This document shows positions 12,901 to 23,947 of a stretch of DNA of 64,000 bases, piece after piece (positions within the stretch are counted from its first letter, which is position 1; every line of letters starts with the position of its first letter). The notes beneath the pieces are model-generated. The model did no database searches, was not told the origin of the DNA, and saw only the letters and a list, made by a program, of their open reading frames with translations. Both the position numbers and the translations under genes were made by a program. The stretch is taken from NCBI GenBank assembly GCA_947561395.2, contig OX387184.1, positions 11,388,205-11,452,204 of the forward strand, given 5' to 3'. Source of the DNA: Buxus sempervirens. Taxonomy: Eukaryota > Streptophyta > Magnoliopsida > Buxales > Buxaceae.

Positions 12901-15900
12901 CCTGACAAGACTGATTTGTAGGAGTCTTGCCCTCGAGAGGTATTTTTCTTCATTTGTATAATTGTACTTAACGAAATTATTATCCTGGACTTCTTGATCA
13001 GTGGATGTTGGGGGATCCATACATGATGTTTTGTTTGTGAGTGCAAGGCTGAATCAGTATCCAATTTACTTTTAGGTTGCAGTATAGCATCATAGGCATG
13101 TAATTTCATCGGTAAGAAGTTCGATTATCAATGAGCATTGCCACTGTCACCTTTTTAGATATATTGTAATGTGGCCTTGGAAGAAGTCCCGAAGCAAAAT
13201 AGCTATCTTATTGCATTTGTGTCTGTTTTTGCTAGAGCAGTAAGAAAGAGAAGAATGGAATTATTTGCTATGGATTGTTTAGTGACCTTGCAACATCATC
13301 TAATGAAATTATAGTGCTATTATATATTGGGCATCTATGCTCCTTGAATCATCTGATGAAATGATAGTGCTATTATATATTGGGCATCTATGCTCCTTGA
13401 ATTTAATAAAATATACAATCTTCCGTTTTCTTACAAGATTAGGAATCTAGGTGGATTTTTTAATGGCAAAAGAGTTATTCTTGATGGCTGGTATACTTTT
13501 TTGAGGATTTGAATGATGTTATCATTTTAATTTCCATTTATTATGATTTTAATATCATTTTCTTTTGATTGTATTCTTCGTGATCACCTACATTTTTTCC
13601 TGAACATTCACAAACACACACACATTGTAACACAAACACTCTTAATAATCTGGAAAAGAAAATAGAGAGTTATATGATTTATGTGTTTAGATAAACTAGA
13701 AATTTCATTAATCCTACTGTGATATATGGATCAATATCTTATGCAATAAAGAAGCAACATATACATAGAATGACCATTGCTGGTAGATTTGTGGAAAGAT
13801 CAGGAAAGATAAATTAAGGAATGAACATATCCAAGAGTGCCAGAAAGAGAGAAGATAGAAGGAAGTAGTTTAAGATGGTTCAGGCATGTAAAGCAAGACC
13901 GCCTTTCTGAGGTGTGAGGGCATATGATAGGGCAAGAGGAATCCCAAGAATTTTTTTGGAGTCAGTCAAACAAATGTCTAACTGAACCTATGGTTTTTGT
14001 TCAGGCATGTTTGGAGTCAGTCAAAAAGTATATGCATACTCGTAATCTAACTGAACCTATGGTTTTTGGCATATTGCTATTAAGGAAAAAGATTCATGTT
14101 GCAACTTAACTAATAGTTATAACACATTTTTTTTAATTATTTGTTATTGATTAGGGCATCAGCCTTAGATATAAAATAAGATCAAAACTTGATTTTCAAG
14201 TCATGTAACCCTCACACTTCAAGGCATAAGTATCAGGGGATATGCCTAAGTTTCACACGTAAACCTCTAAGGCACAAGCCTCAAATGCCTTTTTAAAATT
14301 TGAATTGATACTTTGTATAACCTGACTAACTGAAAGAATTATTTATGTATATTGATATTATTATATTATGGTACTACCAAGTTTAATAGGGTTTACAATG
14401 AACAGTAACTGATAAGTGCATTGATACAGTATGTCATGCTACTACAGAAAGCTCAAACTCAATGGAAACTGTTATCTTGATATCACCATATACTATGATA
14501 CCAAATACCCTAAGTGGGTCCGAAGTGTAGTATCCTTTGCAAAGTCCCAAATCCCAAATTATGGATATGAAACAAGTCTTGACACCGATACACACAACTG
14601 CACCCAAACCCATGCAGAAGACTAGACCAACAGTTTTAAATCTCAGAGTCCATCGTAGAGCTGCTTCTGTACCAAGATGCAGGTTCTGAGCAGTTCTTTC
14701 AATGTTCCTGTTTTCAATGATACGATCCAGTCACTCCTGGGAGTGGTCACATCATTTACTCCATTTATGCATAATTATGGGTTGTGTCACAAAGTATTTT
14801 CATTATCTAATGGAAATATGTTTGAATGCTGCTCTTTGCTTCTATTTATATTTATTATACGCACAACTCAATACATAATAGTATTCCTTGAAGAAGAGCA
14901 GATCTAGACGATAGTAGAATCTCAGGGATCGTTTGGTAGGGTTTCTGGATTTTGGATTTTAGTAGAATCCAAATCTAGAGTCCACCTATGTAGTTGTTGT
15001 GAATCTTGTGACCTCTTTTTAACAACTAACTGTAGTTGTTTGGTAGGGTTTCTGGATTTTGGATTTTAGTAGAATCCAAATCTAGAGTACACCTATGTAG
15101 TTGTGAATCTTGTGACCCCTTTTTAACTAAATTTAGCAAGAAAAATCAGAATAGAGGTCCAGACTCCCATATATATTTCGTCATGCCCTGTAATTTCAGC
15201 CTTACCATTTTTTTTATTTTTTTATTATTTTTTTTGGTGGATGGATAATGAAGTGTTTATATTAATATATAGAAGAAAGAATGTAAAAGTGGTGCGGCTT
15301 GTTTAAAAAAAGTCACAAAATACAAAAACCAGAGAACTACTTGCTATAAAGCTGGGATCATAACCATGCCATCTCATTTGCCATACAAGGTATGTGGTTG
15401 GATGAAATATTCATCTCACTAGCTATTAATTTAATTAGGCGTACCCAATGTAGTATCTGCCATGAACCTGTTTCCTCCCCATCCATCCATCTAAAAGTAG
15501 TTTCTGAGTCTCCTTCTACCTCCACTTTCCTAAAGTCCTTTTTGATTGCCCCTTCCAAGCCTATTAGTTGGCCCAAAGTAAGCATGAACAACCGTCCCTT
15601 CTTGGTTTCTAAAATCTCCTGCTCCTGATTTGCCTAGATTACCCAGGGAACAGCCATCAAGGTTAAGTTTGATTGCACCTTCTTGTGGTGGTTCCCATTG
15701 CACCTCAGCCAAGGTATGAGTAGATGATGAAAGCAGACCTCTTTCCAGCTTCTTACCATATCAGATATTGATAAACCCTTGAACTCTCATATTCCACCAC
15801 CCATGAAGATGTTGCCACTGCTGTGGTTTCAATCACAACCATTATAGATTTTTCAACATCCTCAAATTTTCTCTTGGTCTTTCCATCCATCCAAACATGC

Positions 15901-17398
15901 CTCGGTATGGCATGGAACAGCATCCAATAAAGGTTCTGTGTCCCCTCTCTCTAAGCCCTACAAATCTCCATTGCTTACATATATCTACAAGTTGTACAGC
16001 ATCACCCATGTCCCAACCTGTGATAAGAAATGATCCCAATGACTCTTGCCAATCCTTCAATGGATAAATATATGGTCAATTTTCTCAATTTATACAAATA
16101 TTGGGAGATAATTCGACCCACTTTCTTCCCTTTTGGAAACGATCAGCTGTGTTGACTCTGTTAATTAGCACCAACTACACAAAAACCTCGATTTTTGGCA
16201 GAATTTCAGGTTTCTATATGAACTTGTGAGGATACATAGCAGTAGGGTCAGAATTATCCTCATGACAGAACTCAGGGAAAGATTGGCAGGGTAATGAACC
16301 AGAAGGATCTGGACTCCAAATACATCAGGACAACGTGCATCAATGGAAACATGCTGTAGTGATTTGAATGTACATGATAGTTTGGATAATTCTCTAGGAT
16401 TTAGGTCCCTCCCAAGAGGTAGATTCCAAAATAAACTAGAAAACCAAGAGAGCACCTCCTTAACGAAGGCATTTGGGAACCTGGTCGATGGAACACCATG
16501 GGGAAAAGGGATGTTAAGAGTCTTAAGACATTGTTTATCCACCATAGATTTGGTTTTTACTTTACCCTTTTTGTAGTCAAACTTAGTGGTGCAACCAGTC
16601 TTCATAATTGTAGATTATTTATAGTGACCGGCACTGGAACTTCTTGTAGGTGATCACTGTCAGGTTTTGGCTTCAACCATTGTAGCATCCATGTCTTTTT
16701 TACCAATTTATTGGTTTTATAGAAAACCTACCTCAATCCTGACTACAGGTTGCAGGAAGATTATACAAATTGCATATTATTTTATAGAACACCAATTTTT
16801 TTGATTTTTCTTCTGCCTATAGTTAATATAACAGAGATCGACGTCTACAGCAATTGACCAGCCTTCTGATCCCCACCCTGCTAGCTGATGTCTTTGTTGA
16901 AATCCTGGTTGGACTAAGCATAATTTACTGTCATTCTGCTTTTATGTCCACTCGGTAAACTGAATTTAGCATGGTTCAGTGGGACATGCCTTAATCCTGA
17001 TAATAGCCTCTGAGAAATTCCTCACAACATGAAAAATAAGAGTTCCCTGTTCTGTATTTGATAATGTGTGCAATTAAACTCAGAAGCTTGTGCTTTAACA
17101 TTTTTATTAATGGAAGCATACGACTATCTTTTCTCTGAAGATTTTAACCCAGTATTTACCTGTCACTGAGAATCTTTTATAAATCTGGAATTTTTGCACT
17201 GATTTCACTATTAATGAGAGCTTTATCAAATGTGAAAGGGGTGTGAGCACACCTGAAAGGGAGCAAGGTGGTCAAAGAAGACAACCGCATGATATATCAC
17301 GGAGAAGTCTACTGCTCACCATTGCAATAACAGGCATTGCCGTTCTTCTTGGATCAATTTTCCTCCAGAGAAAAGCTGATAACCATCAAGCTCAGTAG
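6910..17398 (+). CDS. TRAF-type zinc-finger protein with C-terminal hydrophobic segment (five exons)
   Basis: The model joins exons 6910-6953, 8013-8148, 10482-10619, 10708-10829 and 17239-17398. All introns are GT-AG and the total is 600 nt, 199 codons plus TAG. The protein starts MAIPSEQATSICSHC and carries a run of paired Cys/His zinc-binding motifs (CSHC, CKVCGDMVP, CSLC, CEYCEFPLP, CNLC), each followed by spaced H and C, as in TRAF/XIAP-associated-factor-like fingers. A basic linker (QRRQPHDISRRS) then leads to a hydrophobic stretch, LLLTIAITGIAVLLGSIFL, near the C-terminus, which could anchor it in a membrane. Exon phases fit exactly. An acceptor 9 nt further on (17248) would also keep frame. 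It resembles a small conserved plant TRAF-zinc-finger-related family; its function is not evident from sequence. The last intron, 6.4 kb, is filled with old LINE copies. Confidence 0.85.
8149..10481 (+). other. Intron 2 of the TRAF zinc-finger gene
   Basis: This 2.3-kb intron runs from GTATCT to the acceptor GTAAGCAG. It is AT-rich, with a tetranucleotide run (TTGA/TTTA) near 9735-9762. Short ORFs on either strand show no recognisable domain, and I see no RNA gene. Confidence 0.75.
12100..14030 (+). mobile_element. Degenerate RTE-type LINE remnant in intron 4
   Basis: Conceptual translation with many stops and frameshifts still shows reverse-transcriptase landmarks in the right order on the plus strand. 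VIDLEKAYDSVKR (motif A) lies at about 12175, HQGSTMSPYLL-like text at about 12425, and a degraded FADD-like block continuing as DVILVDQAREGMNSK at about 12507. LELWRDTLE-like and INCNF text follows. A terminal block resembling WFRHVKQDRLSEV sits at about 13876-13912. This motif set is characteristic of plant RTE-clade LINEs. The remnant contains internal duplications, for example a 53-bp tandem at about 13297-13402. It is long dead. Confidence 0.75.
14931..15131 (+). repeat. Tandem duplication of about 107 bp
   Basis: GTTTGGTAGGGTTTCTGGAT begins at 14931 and again at 15038. About 95 bp after each start match, with small indels where the first copy has an extra TTG and AACAACTAACTG. The repeat is intronic. 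Its opening, a phrase of the GTTTGGTAGG type, is common at the ends of hAT-like MITEs, but I found no terminal inverted repeats. Confidence 0.7.
15208..16160 (-). mobile_element. L1-type LINE 3' remnant (zinc-finger/RNase H end) in intron 4
   Basis: This is antisense to the host gene. A minus-strand frame at 15712-15530 and 15591-15358, joined by a frameshift, reads as a plant L1 RNase H domain (KLNLDGCSLGN, later VEVEGDSETTFRWM and HIPCMANEMAW). Upstream on the same strand, 16060-15842 reads like the preceding zf-RVT/WRxRN region. The poly(A) tail is the T-rich run at 15209-15236 preceded by CATCCACC on the minus strand. The 5' extent is unclear; 16165-16605 has an open frame with no domain I recognise and may belong to the same element. 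Confidence 0.72.
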
Positions 17399-18850
17399 CA
17401 TTCTGAAATATGTAGGCCATCATGTCATATTTCAGCAATTGACTTTGTCTACATGGATCCAAAATAAGACTGAATATGTGTAACTCTATTGAATTTGTCA
17501 TCTTCATGTAAATTATTGACGAACAGCTCCAGAACAAGTAGGAATCATAAGTCAGTCAGTAAATTTTCATTTTTCTTTTGTTTCTAATTTATGATGAACA
17601 TGATTATTGTTATATTTTGTGTGAAATTATACATTTTCTTTTGGTTAATGTGTATTGGTTCATGGTTTTATTCCATGGCTGGGACCCTTAAAAATCTTAC
17701 CCTTGCTCGGGTGGAATCTTCAGCCTCATCAGAGGCGTGGATCTAATGACAAAAATGAAAGAATCGAACCTAGGTGGCAAGGGTTTTTATGATGTACTGG
17801 TTAATTGGCTTGACGTGAAAATTCTAGAGGATGTTTTCCAACATTCTCAAAAACAGTTTTCGGTTCTTCCAACAGAAACCGGAATATTGTGTTTGGCGAG
17901 GACTATTTTCAGATTAATTAAAAAAAAATCCAAAAAATGGCTTGGTTTTTAGAATATGGACTTCTTTTTTAGAAGTTGAAAATTTCAACTTATAAGAACA
18001 TCAAAATCAAAGATGCCACCACCATAACACCACTGCCACAAAATCATTTTTGTACTTTTTTAAAACAACAAAATCATTTTTCTAGTTTTTCCTATGGTTA
18101 TTTTAAATTTTTTGTTCCATCAAATTACTCAAGACTTTACTTTCACCACCAACGTACAACCCACAGTTCGCTACCACCATTATCATAATCACTAGCCCCT
18201 CCTTGAACCCGACATTCATATATTAAAATATTGCTTAAAATATTAGTTTCATATATAGTATGTATAAGATATGCATATTTTATTAGTAAATATATTATTA
18301 ATGTATATATTTTATTTAAGAAACAATTGTTTCTGCATTTATATACCAATCGAGGCATACCCATCCCGCCCGTAAACCAACCCAATAGGGGTGGGTTAAG
18401 ATTTGGTATTGGTTAAACTCCTATAGGGGCGAGTTCAGATTCACCAAAATCTGCCCAAACCAGACCCATTGCCATCCCTACCACCACCACCACACAACCA
18501 CTAGTACAAAATCATTTTTCTAATTTTGAAACAACAAAATCATGTTTCTAAATATCTAAATTCTAAAACGGCGTGGGCCTCCTAACTTTTTAAAACAACA
18601 AAATCATCTTTCTAGTTTTTTTTATGATAATTTTAAATTTTTGTTTCAATCAAATTACTGAAGACTTTACTATCTCCACCAACATACAACCCACAATTTG
18701 CTACCACCATTATCATAATCACTAGCCCCACCACCACCCTTACTACCACAAAATTGCCACCATCAACGACATTACCACCATCCACCACCATGATTGCGTC
18801 ACCATTATCACCAATACCATCATTTAACTAATATATATGACTTACCAAAA
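17399..18850. other. 3' flank of the TRAF gene and AT-rich intergenic DNA
   Basis: The first few hundred bases after the TAG probably include the 3' UTR. The rest has no supported gene. It includes a CCA/ACC-rich imperfect microsatellite (18720-18830) and the direct repeat described separately. Confidence 0.55.
18062..18735. repeat. Direct repeat of about 140 bp (18062-18205 and 18592-18735)
   Basis: Both arms read AAAACAACAAAATCATTTTT-like sequence, then ATTTTAAATTTTT, AAGACTTTACT, CACCAACATACAACCCAC and ATTATCATAATCACTAGCCC, with about 10% mismatch. They lie 530 bp apart in the same orientation. The spacing and divergence indicate an old local duplication. Confidence 0.75.
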
Positions 18851-18863
18851 CGTAACCATTAGA

Positions 18864-18915
18864 AGCAGAAGTGGCCTTTTTTTTTTTTTTTGGTAGGACC
18901 AGCAGAAGTGGCCTT
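18864..18915 (-). mobile_element. Ultra-short retroposed insert with 15-bp target-site duplication
   Basis: AGCAGAAGTGGCCTT is found at 18864-18878 and 18901-18915. Between the copies lie only a T run and TGGTAGGACC, which on the minus strand is GGTCCTACC followed by poly(A). It has the same architecture as the insert at 6467-6521, in the opposite orientation and with a different target site. Confidence 0.75.
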
Positions 18916-19210
18916 GAACCCATGTTCAAGGTCCACCCATTGTTAAATTAAAATCCAGAATCAGCTTTGTCAACAGAAGGAAAGAAACCGAGTGAAGAAA
19001 AATTCCAAGTCCAAACGTTTGACCGTTCTGCATGTCCTACACGTACGTTTCATGTTCGCGGCCGTATTTGTTTACAGATTCACGGCCTACAACCAAAAAA
19101 TCAAAATAGGCGTAAGCTAACCAATAAAAATCCTTTGTCTTCCTGATAGCTGAAACCATCCCATACAGTGTTCCCTTCAGCTTACCGTCCCTTAGTTTTG
19201 TTGCAGCTTA

Positions 19211-21226
19211 ATGGATAATCCGTCAAGCGGCTCTGTTCTGTTTGTATGCCTCTTCTTTCTTTGCTTCTCCTTGGCCACCTCCACAAACTTCTCCTTCTCT
19301 TCGTTCTCTCCAAATGATCGTAACATCTCCGTCGATGGCGCTGCCACAGTAGCCACAGTTTCTGGTCACCCCTCAATTCGAATCACAGATAACCAGATTT
19401 CCGGGAGTGTTTTTAATGGCACTGGCTGAGCTTACTACACCCAACCCATCCAACTATGGGATTCCGTCAAGAACTCAACCACAGACTTCACTACCTATTT
19501 TGAATTCTCAATTCTCTCAATTAATAACCCTTCAGGTTTGAGCTCCGGCGGAATAGCTTTCTTCTTAGCGTCGGAAAAATCTCTGCGTATTCCTTCCAAT
19601 TCTGGTGCTGGATGGCTCGGTCTTTTCAACGAGACGACCGATGGTGATTCAACAAACCAGATGGTCGCAGTAGAGTTCGATACTTTCCGAGATAGCTGGG
19701 ATTCTAACGACAATCATGTGGGTATCGACGTGAACTCCATCGTATCCAAGGCTAATGTCACATGGAGTAATACCCTTGTCAGTGGTGATATTCTGGGTGC
19801 CAGGATCTCTTATAACGGAAGCTCTAAAGGTCTCAATGTTTTCTTGAAAGATCCGCAAGTTCCAGTCGATGAAGGAGCTTTGACTCTTACATACAAAGTG
19901 GATCTGGCAGGAGTTCTACCAGAAAGAGTGATCGTTGGCTTCTCGGGATCGACCGGCCGGGCTATCCCCGTTCAGTTGATCAGAAAATGGAACTTCACTT
20001 CCGGTTTAGATCCAGTAGTCACAAAAAATGAAGAGAAAGAAGGAAAATCTAAGAAGTGGTTAGTCGGCTTAATCATTACAGTTGCATGTTTGATCGTTGG
20101 GGTGAGTTTGATTCTTGTTCTTTTATGGAGAAAGGCAAAACGAAAGAGAGTTGAAGAAGAATATAATGAAGAAATGGAGATGGAGTTCGACGACTGCATG
20201 AGCGAAGACTTCGAGAAAGGAACTGGACCAAAAAGGTTCTCCTATAAGGAGCTGGTTTCTGCAACTAATCAATTCTCGGAGGAAGGCAAACTCGGAGAAG
20301 GCGGATTTGGAGGGGTTTACAGAGGTTTCTTGGCCGAATCAAACATGGCTATTGCAGTGAAGAAAATATCGAGTACCTCTAAACAAGGCAAGAAGGAATA
20401 CGTATCCGAGGTGAAGATAATAAGCCGGTTGAGACACCGGAATTTGGTCCAACTCGTTGGTTGGAGTCATGAACGCGGTAGCTTCCTTCTTGTGTACGAG
20501 TACATGCCGAACGGCAGCCTCGACTCTCATCTCTTCGGTAAGAAAAGCCCCCTCAAATGGCCAGTCAGATACAAAATAGCTCTTGGGTTGGCATCAGGCT
20601 TGCTGTATCTCCATGAAGAATGGGAGCAATGCGTGGTTCACAGAGACATCAAGTCCAGTAATGTAATGCTGGATGCAAACTTCAACGCCAAGCTTGGTGA
20701 CTTCGGTCTAGCTAGGCTTGTCGACCATGAAAACAACGGTTCACAGACCACAGTCTTGGCTGGCATTATGGGATACATGGCTCCCGAGTGCATCATCACA
20801 GGCAAGGCCAGCAAAGAATCAGACGTGTTTAGCTTTGGAGTGGTGGCCTTAGAGATTGCTTGTGGGAGAAAGCCAGTGGAACCTAGGGCCGAGGAATCAA
20901 AGGTAAGGTTGGTAGAATGGGTATGGGAGATGTATGGAAGAGGAAGGATATTGGAAGTTGCAGATGAGACGTTGAAGGGAGAATTTGTTGAGGAGGAGAT
21001 GGAGCACTTGATGACTGTTGGGCTCTGGTGTGCTCACCCAGATCAGAGTCTGAGACCTTCTATAAGCCAAGCAATTCAGGTCTTGAAATTCGAAGCACCA
21101 TTGCCTCTTCTTCCCTCCAAAATGCCTGTGCCAACGTACTTTGCTCCTGCGTCTGTTTTGCCTGACCAGTCGGGCTGGCCATGGACGACACAAAACGAAT
21201 CGATATTGATTGTGAACACCGCCTAA
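19211..21226 (+). pseudogene. L-type lectin-domain receptor kinase with one premature stop (codon 73)
   Basis: This is an intronless frame of 671 codons with the architecture of plant LecRKs, plasma-membrane receptors with an extracellular legume-lectin domain and a cytoplasmic Ser/Thr kinase. It has a signal peptide (residues 1-24), a lectin domain (about 25-270, metal-site region EFDTFRDSWDSNDNHVGID near 155-173), a transmembrane helix (about 283-306) and a kinase (about 345-630). The kinase keeps the glycine loop GEGGFGGVY (about 362), catalytic lysine K384, HRDIKSSN with D479, DFG at 497-499 and MAPE. It is therefore an RD kinase with all key residues. The only visible lesion is TGA at 19427-19429, in frame, where CGA (Arg) is likely in relatives. 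Starting instead at Met110 (19538) would lose the signal peptide and part of the lectin fold. It could be a recent pseudogene, an allele, or a base-call error. Confidence 0.93.
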
Positions 21227-21614
21227 GATCAGCTTTTCTTCTTATTTCTAAAAATTTGATGTAAATTTGCCTTGTGAAGGACTGTATGTAACTTCTTTTG
21301 TTCGATTTTAATCTCTAATGAGCAATGAATTATACTCTTTTAATGTTTTTTTCACATCAGAAAACCGAGCCTTGATTGTGTAGCAGTCCGCCGCTTTTCA
21401 GGCCGAGCCATGCACTGAGCTGGTTCATATAAATTAAACATTGCCCATTGACGTTGGAAATTAGACGCGTTACAATCGCCATGAACCTCAGTTAATCCTT
21501 AACCGATTTAGAGCACTGTTCCAGATCATAGAGTTGAGTTGAGTTGAAACTCAGTTAAGTTAATTCGACTCATCAAGTTTTTTGAGTCAACTCAATTAAA
21601 ATCTTGATTTGTTG
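21227..21614. other. LecRK 3' UTR and flank of the Copia insertion
   Basis: This AT-rich 388-bp stretch probably includes the LecRK 3' UTR. It contains a GAGTTGAGTTGA run at about 21533 and ends in the target-site copy TGTTG (21610-21614). No gene is present. Confidence 0.6.
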
Positions 21615-22416
21615 TGAGATTTCTAATCTCAGGTCCCTGTTCTCTAGGAATCTAAAAACCAAGTAAAGAACACAGTAGCAAATAACAAAACAGTAGTAAA
21701 GAGACACGTAATTTTTATGAGGAAACCCTAGTTCACTTAGGTAAAACCTCGGGTCTTTTTGAGGAAGACCAAGCCTGAGAAAAATTGCATTAAGCAAACA
21801 AGATCTTTACAAATTGTTCAGATTTAAAAGAAACTACAACAATCATAAAAACTCACACACAAGGTTGATTCCACAACCTCTTTCTTCAAGGAATTTATCT
21901 TCCCACTTTTCAACAGCTCCAAGGCTTCACAAGAACACTGTGTAGCAGATCAAGATGCCAATTCCAATCCTTCTCCAGATCTGGAATGTTGCTGTTCTTA
22001 AGTCTTTCTCAGCCTTCAAGAACTCTCCAGCACCTTCTCTTCACTGACCTTCTCCAGCCCCACTCTTCACCAAGTTCTCCTGGACGAAAATCAGCTTCCA
22101 AGAACCTCCAAGACTCCTTTTAAATTAGAGGTTTCAACCACCTTGCTAACTACCTTAACAAACTTCAACAACCCTTGAAACAACCCAACTGAATCTCGTA
22201 ACTACCTGAGATTTCAGTTGGTTGTGCAGCTACAGCAGGTTACACATAACACTGCTAATAGAAATCTAAACCCACACATTCAACAGACTTCATTTGATAC
22301 CCTCATTATACATTCAATACATCTCATTTATATTCAATCAACTAACAGAAATTTTAAACATCTTCACTAAATTTTGTCATTCAATTTGTCACATGGGGAA
22401 ATACATTTTCCCAACA
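21615..22416 (-). repeat. Copia 3' LTR
   Basis: This 802-bp LTR matches 54845-55646 almost throughout. On the minus strand it begins TGTTGGGAAAATG and ends AGAAATCTCA. The target duplication TGTTG adjoins it at 21610-21614. Confidence 0.95.
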
Positions 22417-22430
22417 ATCTCCCCCTTGAC
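22417..22430 (-). promoter_or_regulatory. Copia polypurine tract
   Basis: On the minus strand the bases immediately before the 3' LTR read CAAGGGGGAGAT, a purine run in the position used to prime plus-strand DNA synthesis. Confidence 0.85.
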
Positions 22431-22739
22431 AATTTGCATGACAAAACTTTGGCAAAAATGTGAACCAATGGAATGAATGCATGAAAAGAGAACCACACTA
22501 TACACATTCATCATCACATCACATTAAAAAAGAACTAACCCATGTCACATCATTTAAGTAAGCAAGAATATTAACAAAAAATATTTCTAACAGAAAGTCA
22601 AGTCATTTAAACAAAATGTGGTTTCCAGAAAGTTAGTTTTCTCCTCCTTTTTACTTACCTTTCCTTCTCCCCCTTTACCTTTTCACCCTTTCTCTCCCTT
22701 GACATCAGCTTTGATCTCCTCCATTTTGACATGCAGTTG

Positions 22740-23947
22740 TCAAGGATGTCTTGTGATTCTCTCACTTGAGTCTCTTTCTTTGGCCTCATGTAGACTATTA
22801 ACCCTCTCAGCTATGTACGCCAAATCAACCTTGATGGCAGCTTGCATATCCTGCATCTGTTTTTGTATTGCCTGAATAGCTGCTCTATGATCCTCTTGTA
22901 GTTGCTCAAGTTTAGAGGATAGATGGGAAGGCTCATTTGAGGAAGGCTGTCTAGACCTAGAAGGACCTGAAGATTGAGCTAAACTTCTGTCCCTTGTAGA
23001 TTTGTCTAATACAAGCTGAAGTTTGACATATGATTCAGAAGGAGAAGGGACAATTCCTTTACTCAACATTATGTTGGAAATGAGAACACAAAAAGGAAGT
23101 TTATGCAAAACCCATTTAGAAAACTTGATTCCTAGGATATGGTAGAAGATTGTGGATGCTGTACATAAGGATTTTCCATGAAGAAGAGCATACAAAAGTC
23201 TTGCCTTGCTAGGAATTAGATCTGAATAGTGTTCTGTGGGAGATACATTGGCACATACAAAGAGATTTAAGATTCTCATTTCTCCCGAAAGAGAACCATG
23301 AGAAAGAGCTAAGGAAGAGGAAGATGAAGAGGCTCCAGGTCTCAACAACGATTGATTAATTTCATGTAAATATGGGCTGTTAGGGGGACTAAAATAGTTA
23401 AAATCAGGATTGGTCACTCTTGGTAAGTCAAGAAATGAAGCAATAAGATCAATAGAGAATTCAAAATACTAACCTCTAACAAAGGTAGTAACTTTGCCTT
23501 GATTTTTGAGATGTATGTCATGAAGGTTGGCATAGAATTCCCGAACTAAATCAAAATAAGCTACCCCAGAAATGGGTGCTAGAGATTGCCATCCATAAAC
23601 AGTGAATATTCTAGAAAGGATAGAGTCTTCAAAGTCTCCTAAATTGAGTTGTCTTTCAGTCAAGAGAGCTCTATGAGCAAAATATGTCTCATATTTAGAC
23701 CTCCCGGCCCCAATGAACCTCTCAGAATTAGGAATTGGCTGAGGTACAGGTTCAACATTTTCTTGAAAGGATTTTTCAGAGGAATGAGAGGAGGAGGAGG
23801 AGCTGGATAATATCTCCTCTCTTGGTAACTCCCTAACAGATTGGGACTTTTTCTAGAGGAGGAAATCAATCTCTGGGATTTTCTTCTAGTATTTGGAGTA
23901 TGAGAAGAAGAAGCAGGGGATTTGGTGGATTTCCTTTTTGGAGGCAT
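22740..23947 (-). pseudogene. Extra 3' ORF of the Copia element (env-position ORF)
   Basis: This lies between pol and the 3' LTR, where SIRE-lineage Copia elements carry an additional ORF often called env-like. The start MPPKRKSTKSPASSS is at 23947, with a basic, Ser-rich N-terminus. A frameshift near 23660 leads into NLGDFEDSILSRIF and YFDLVREFYANL, text typical of the plant-transposon-protein domain (Pfam Transposase_32 type). A single in-frame TAG at about 23469 then precedes DFNYFSPPNSPYL and a long tail ending in a coiled coil (QAIQKQMQDMQAAIK). No clear transmembrane segment or signal peptide supports a true envelope function. The role is unknown. Confidence 0.75.

Noticed and set aside
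16165-16605. 146-codon minus-strand ORF in intron 4
   Set aside because: No recognisable domain. Its position next to an L1 remnant suggests decayed element sequence, but the text does not confirm it.
16830-16890. Possible extra coding exon reading RSTSTAIDQPSDPHPAS
   Set aside because: It keeps phase with exon 4 but runs into TGA with no GT donor before it, so it cannot lead to the last exon. It is kept only as a possible isoform end.
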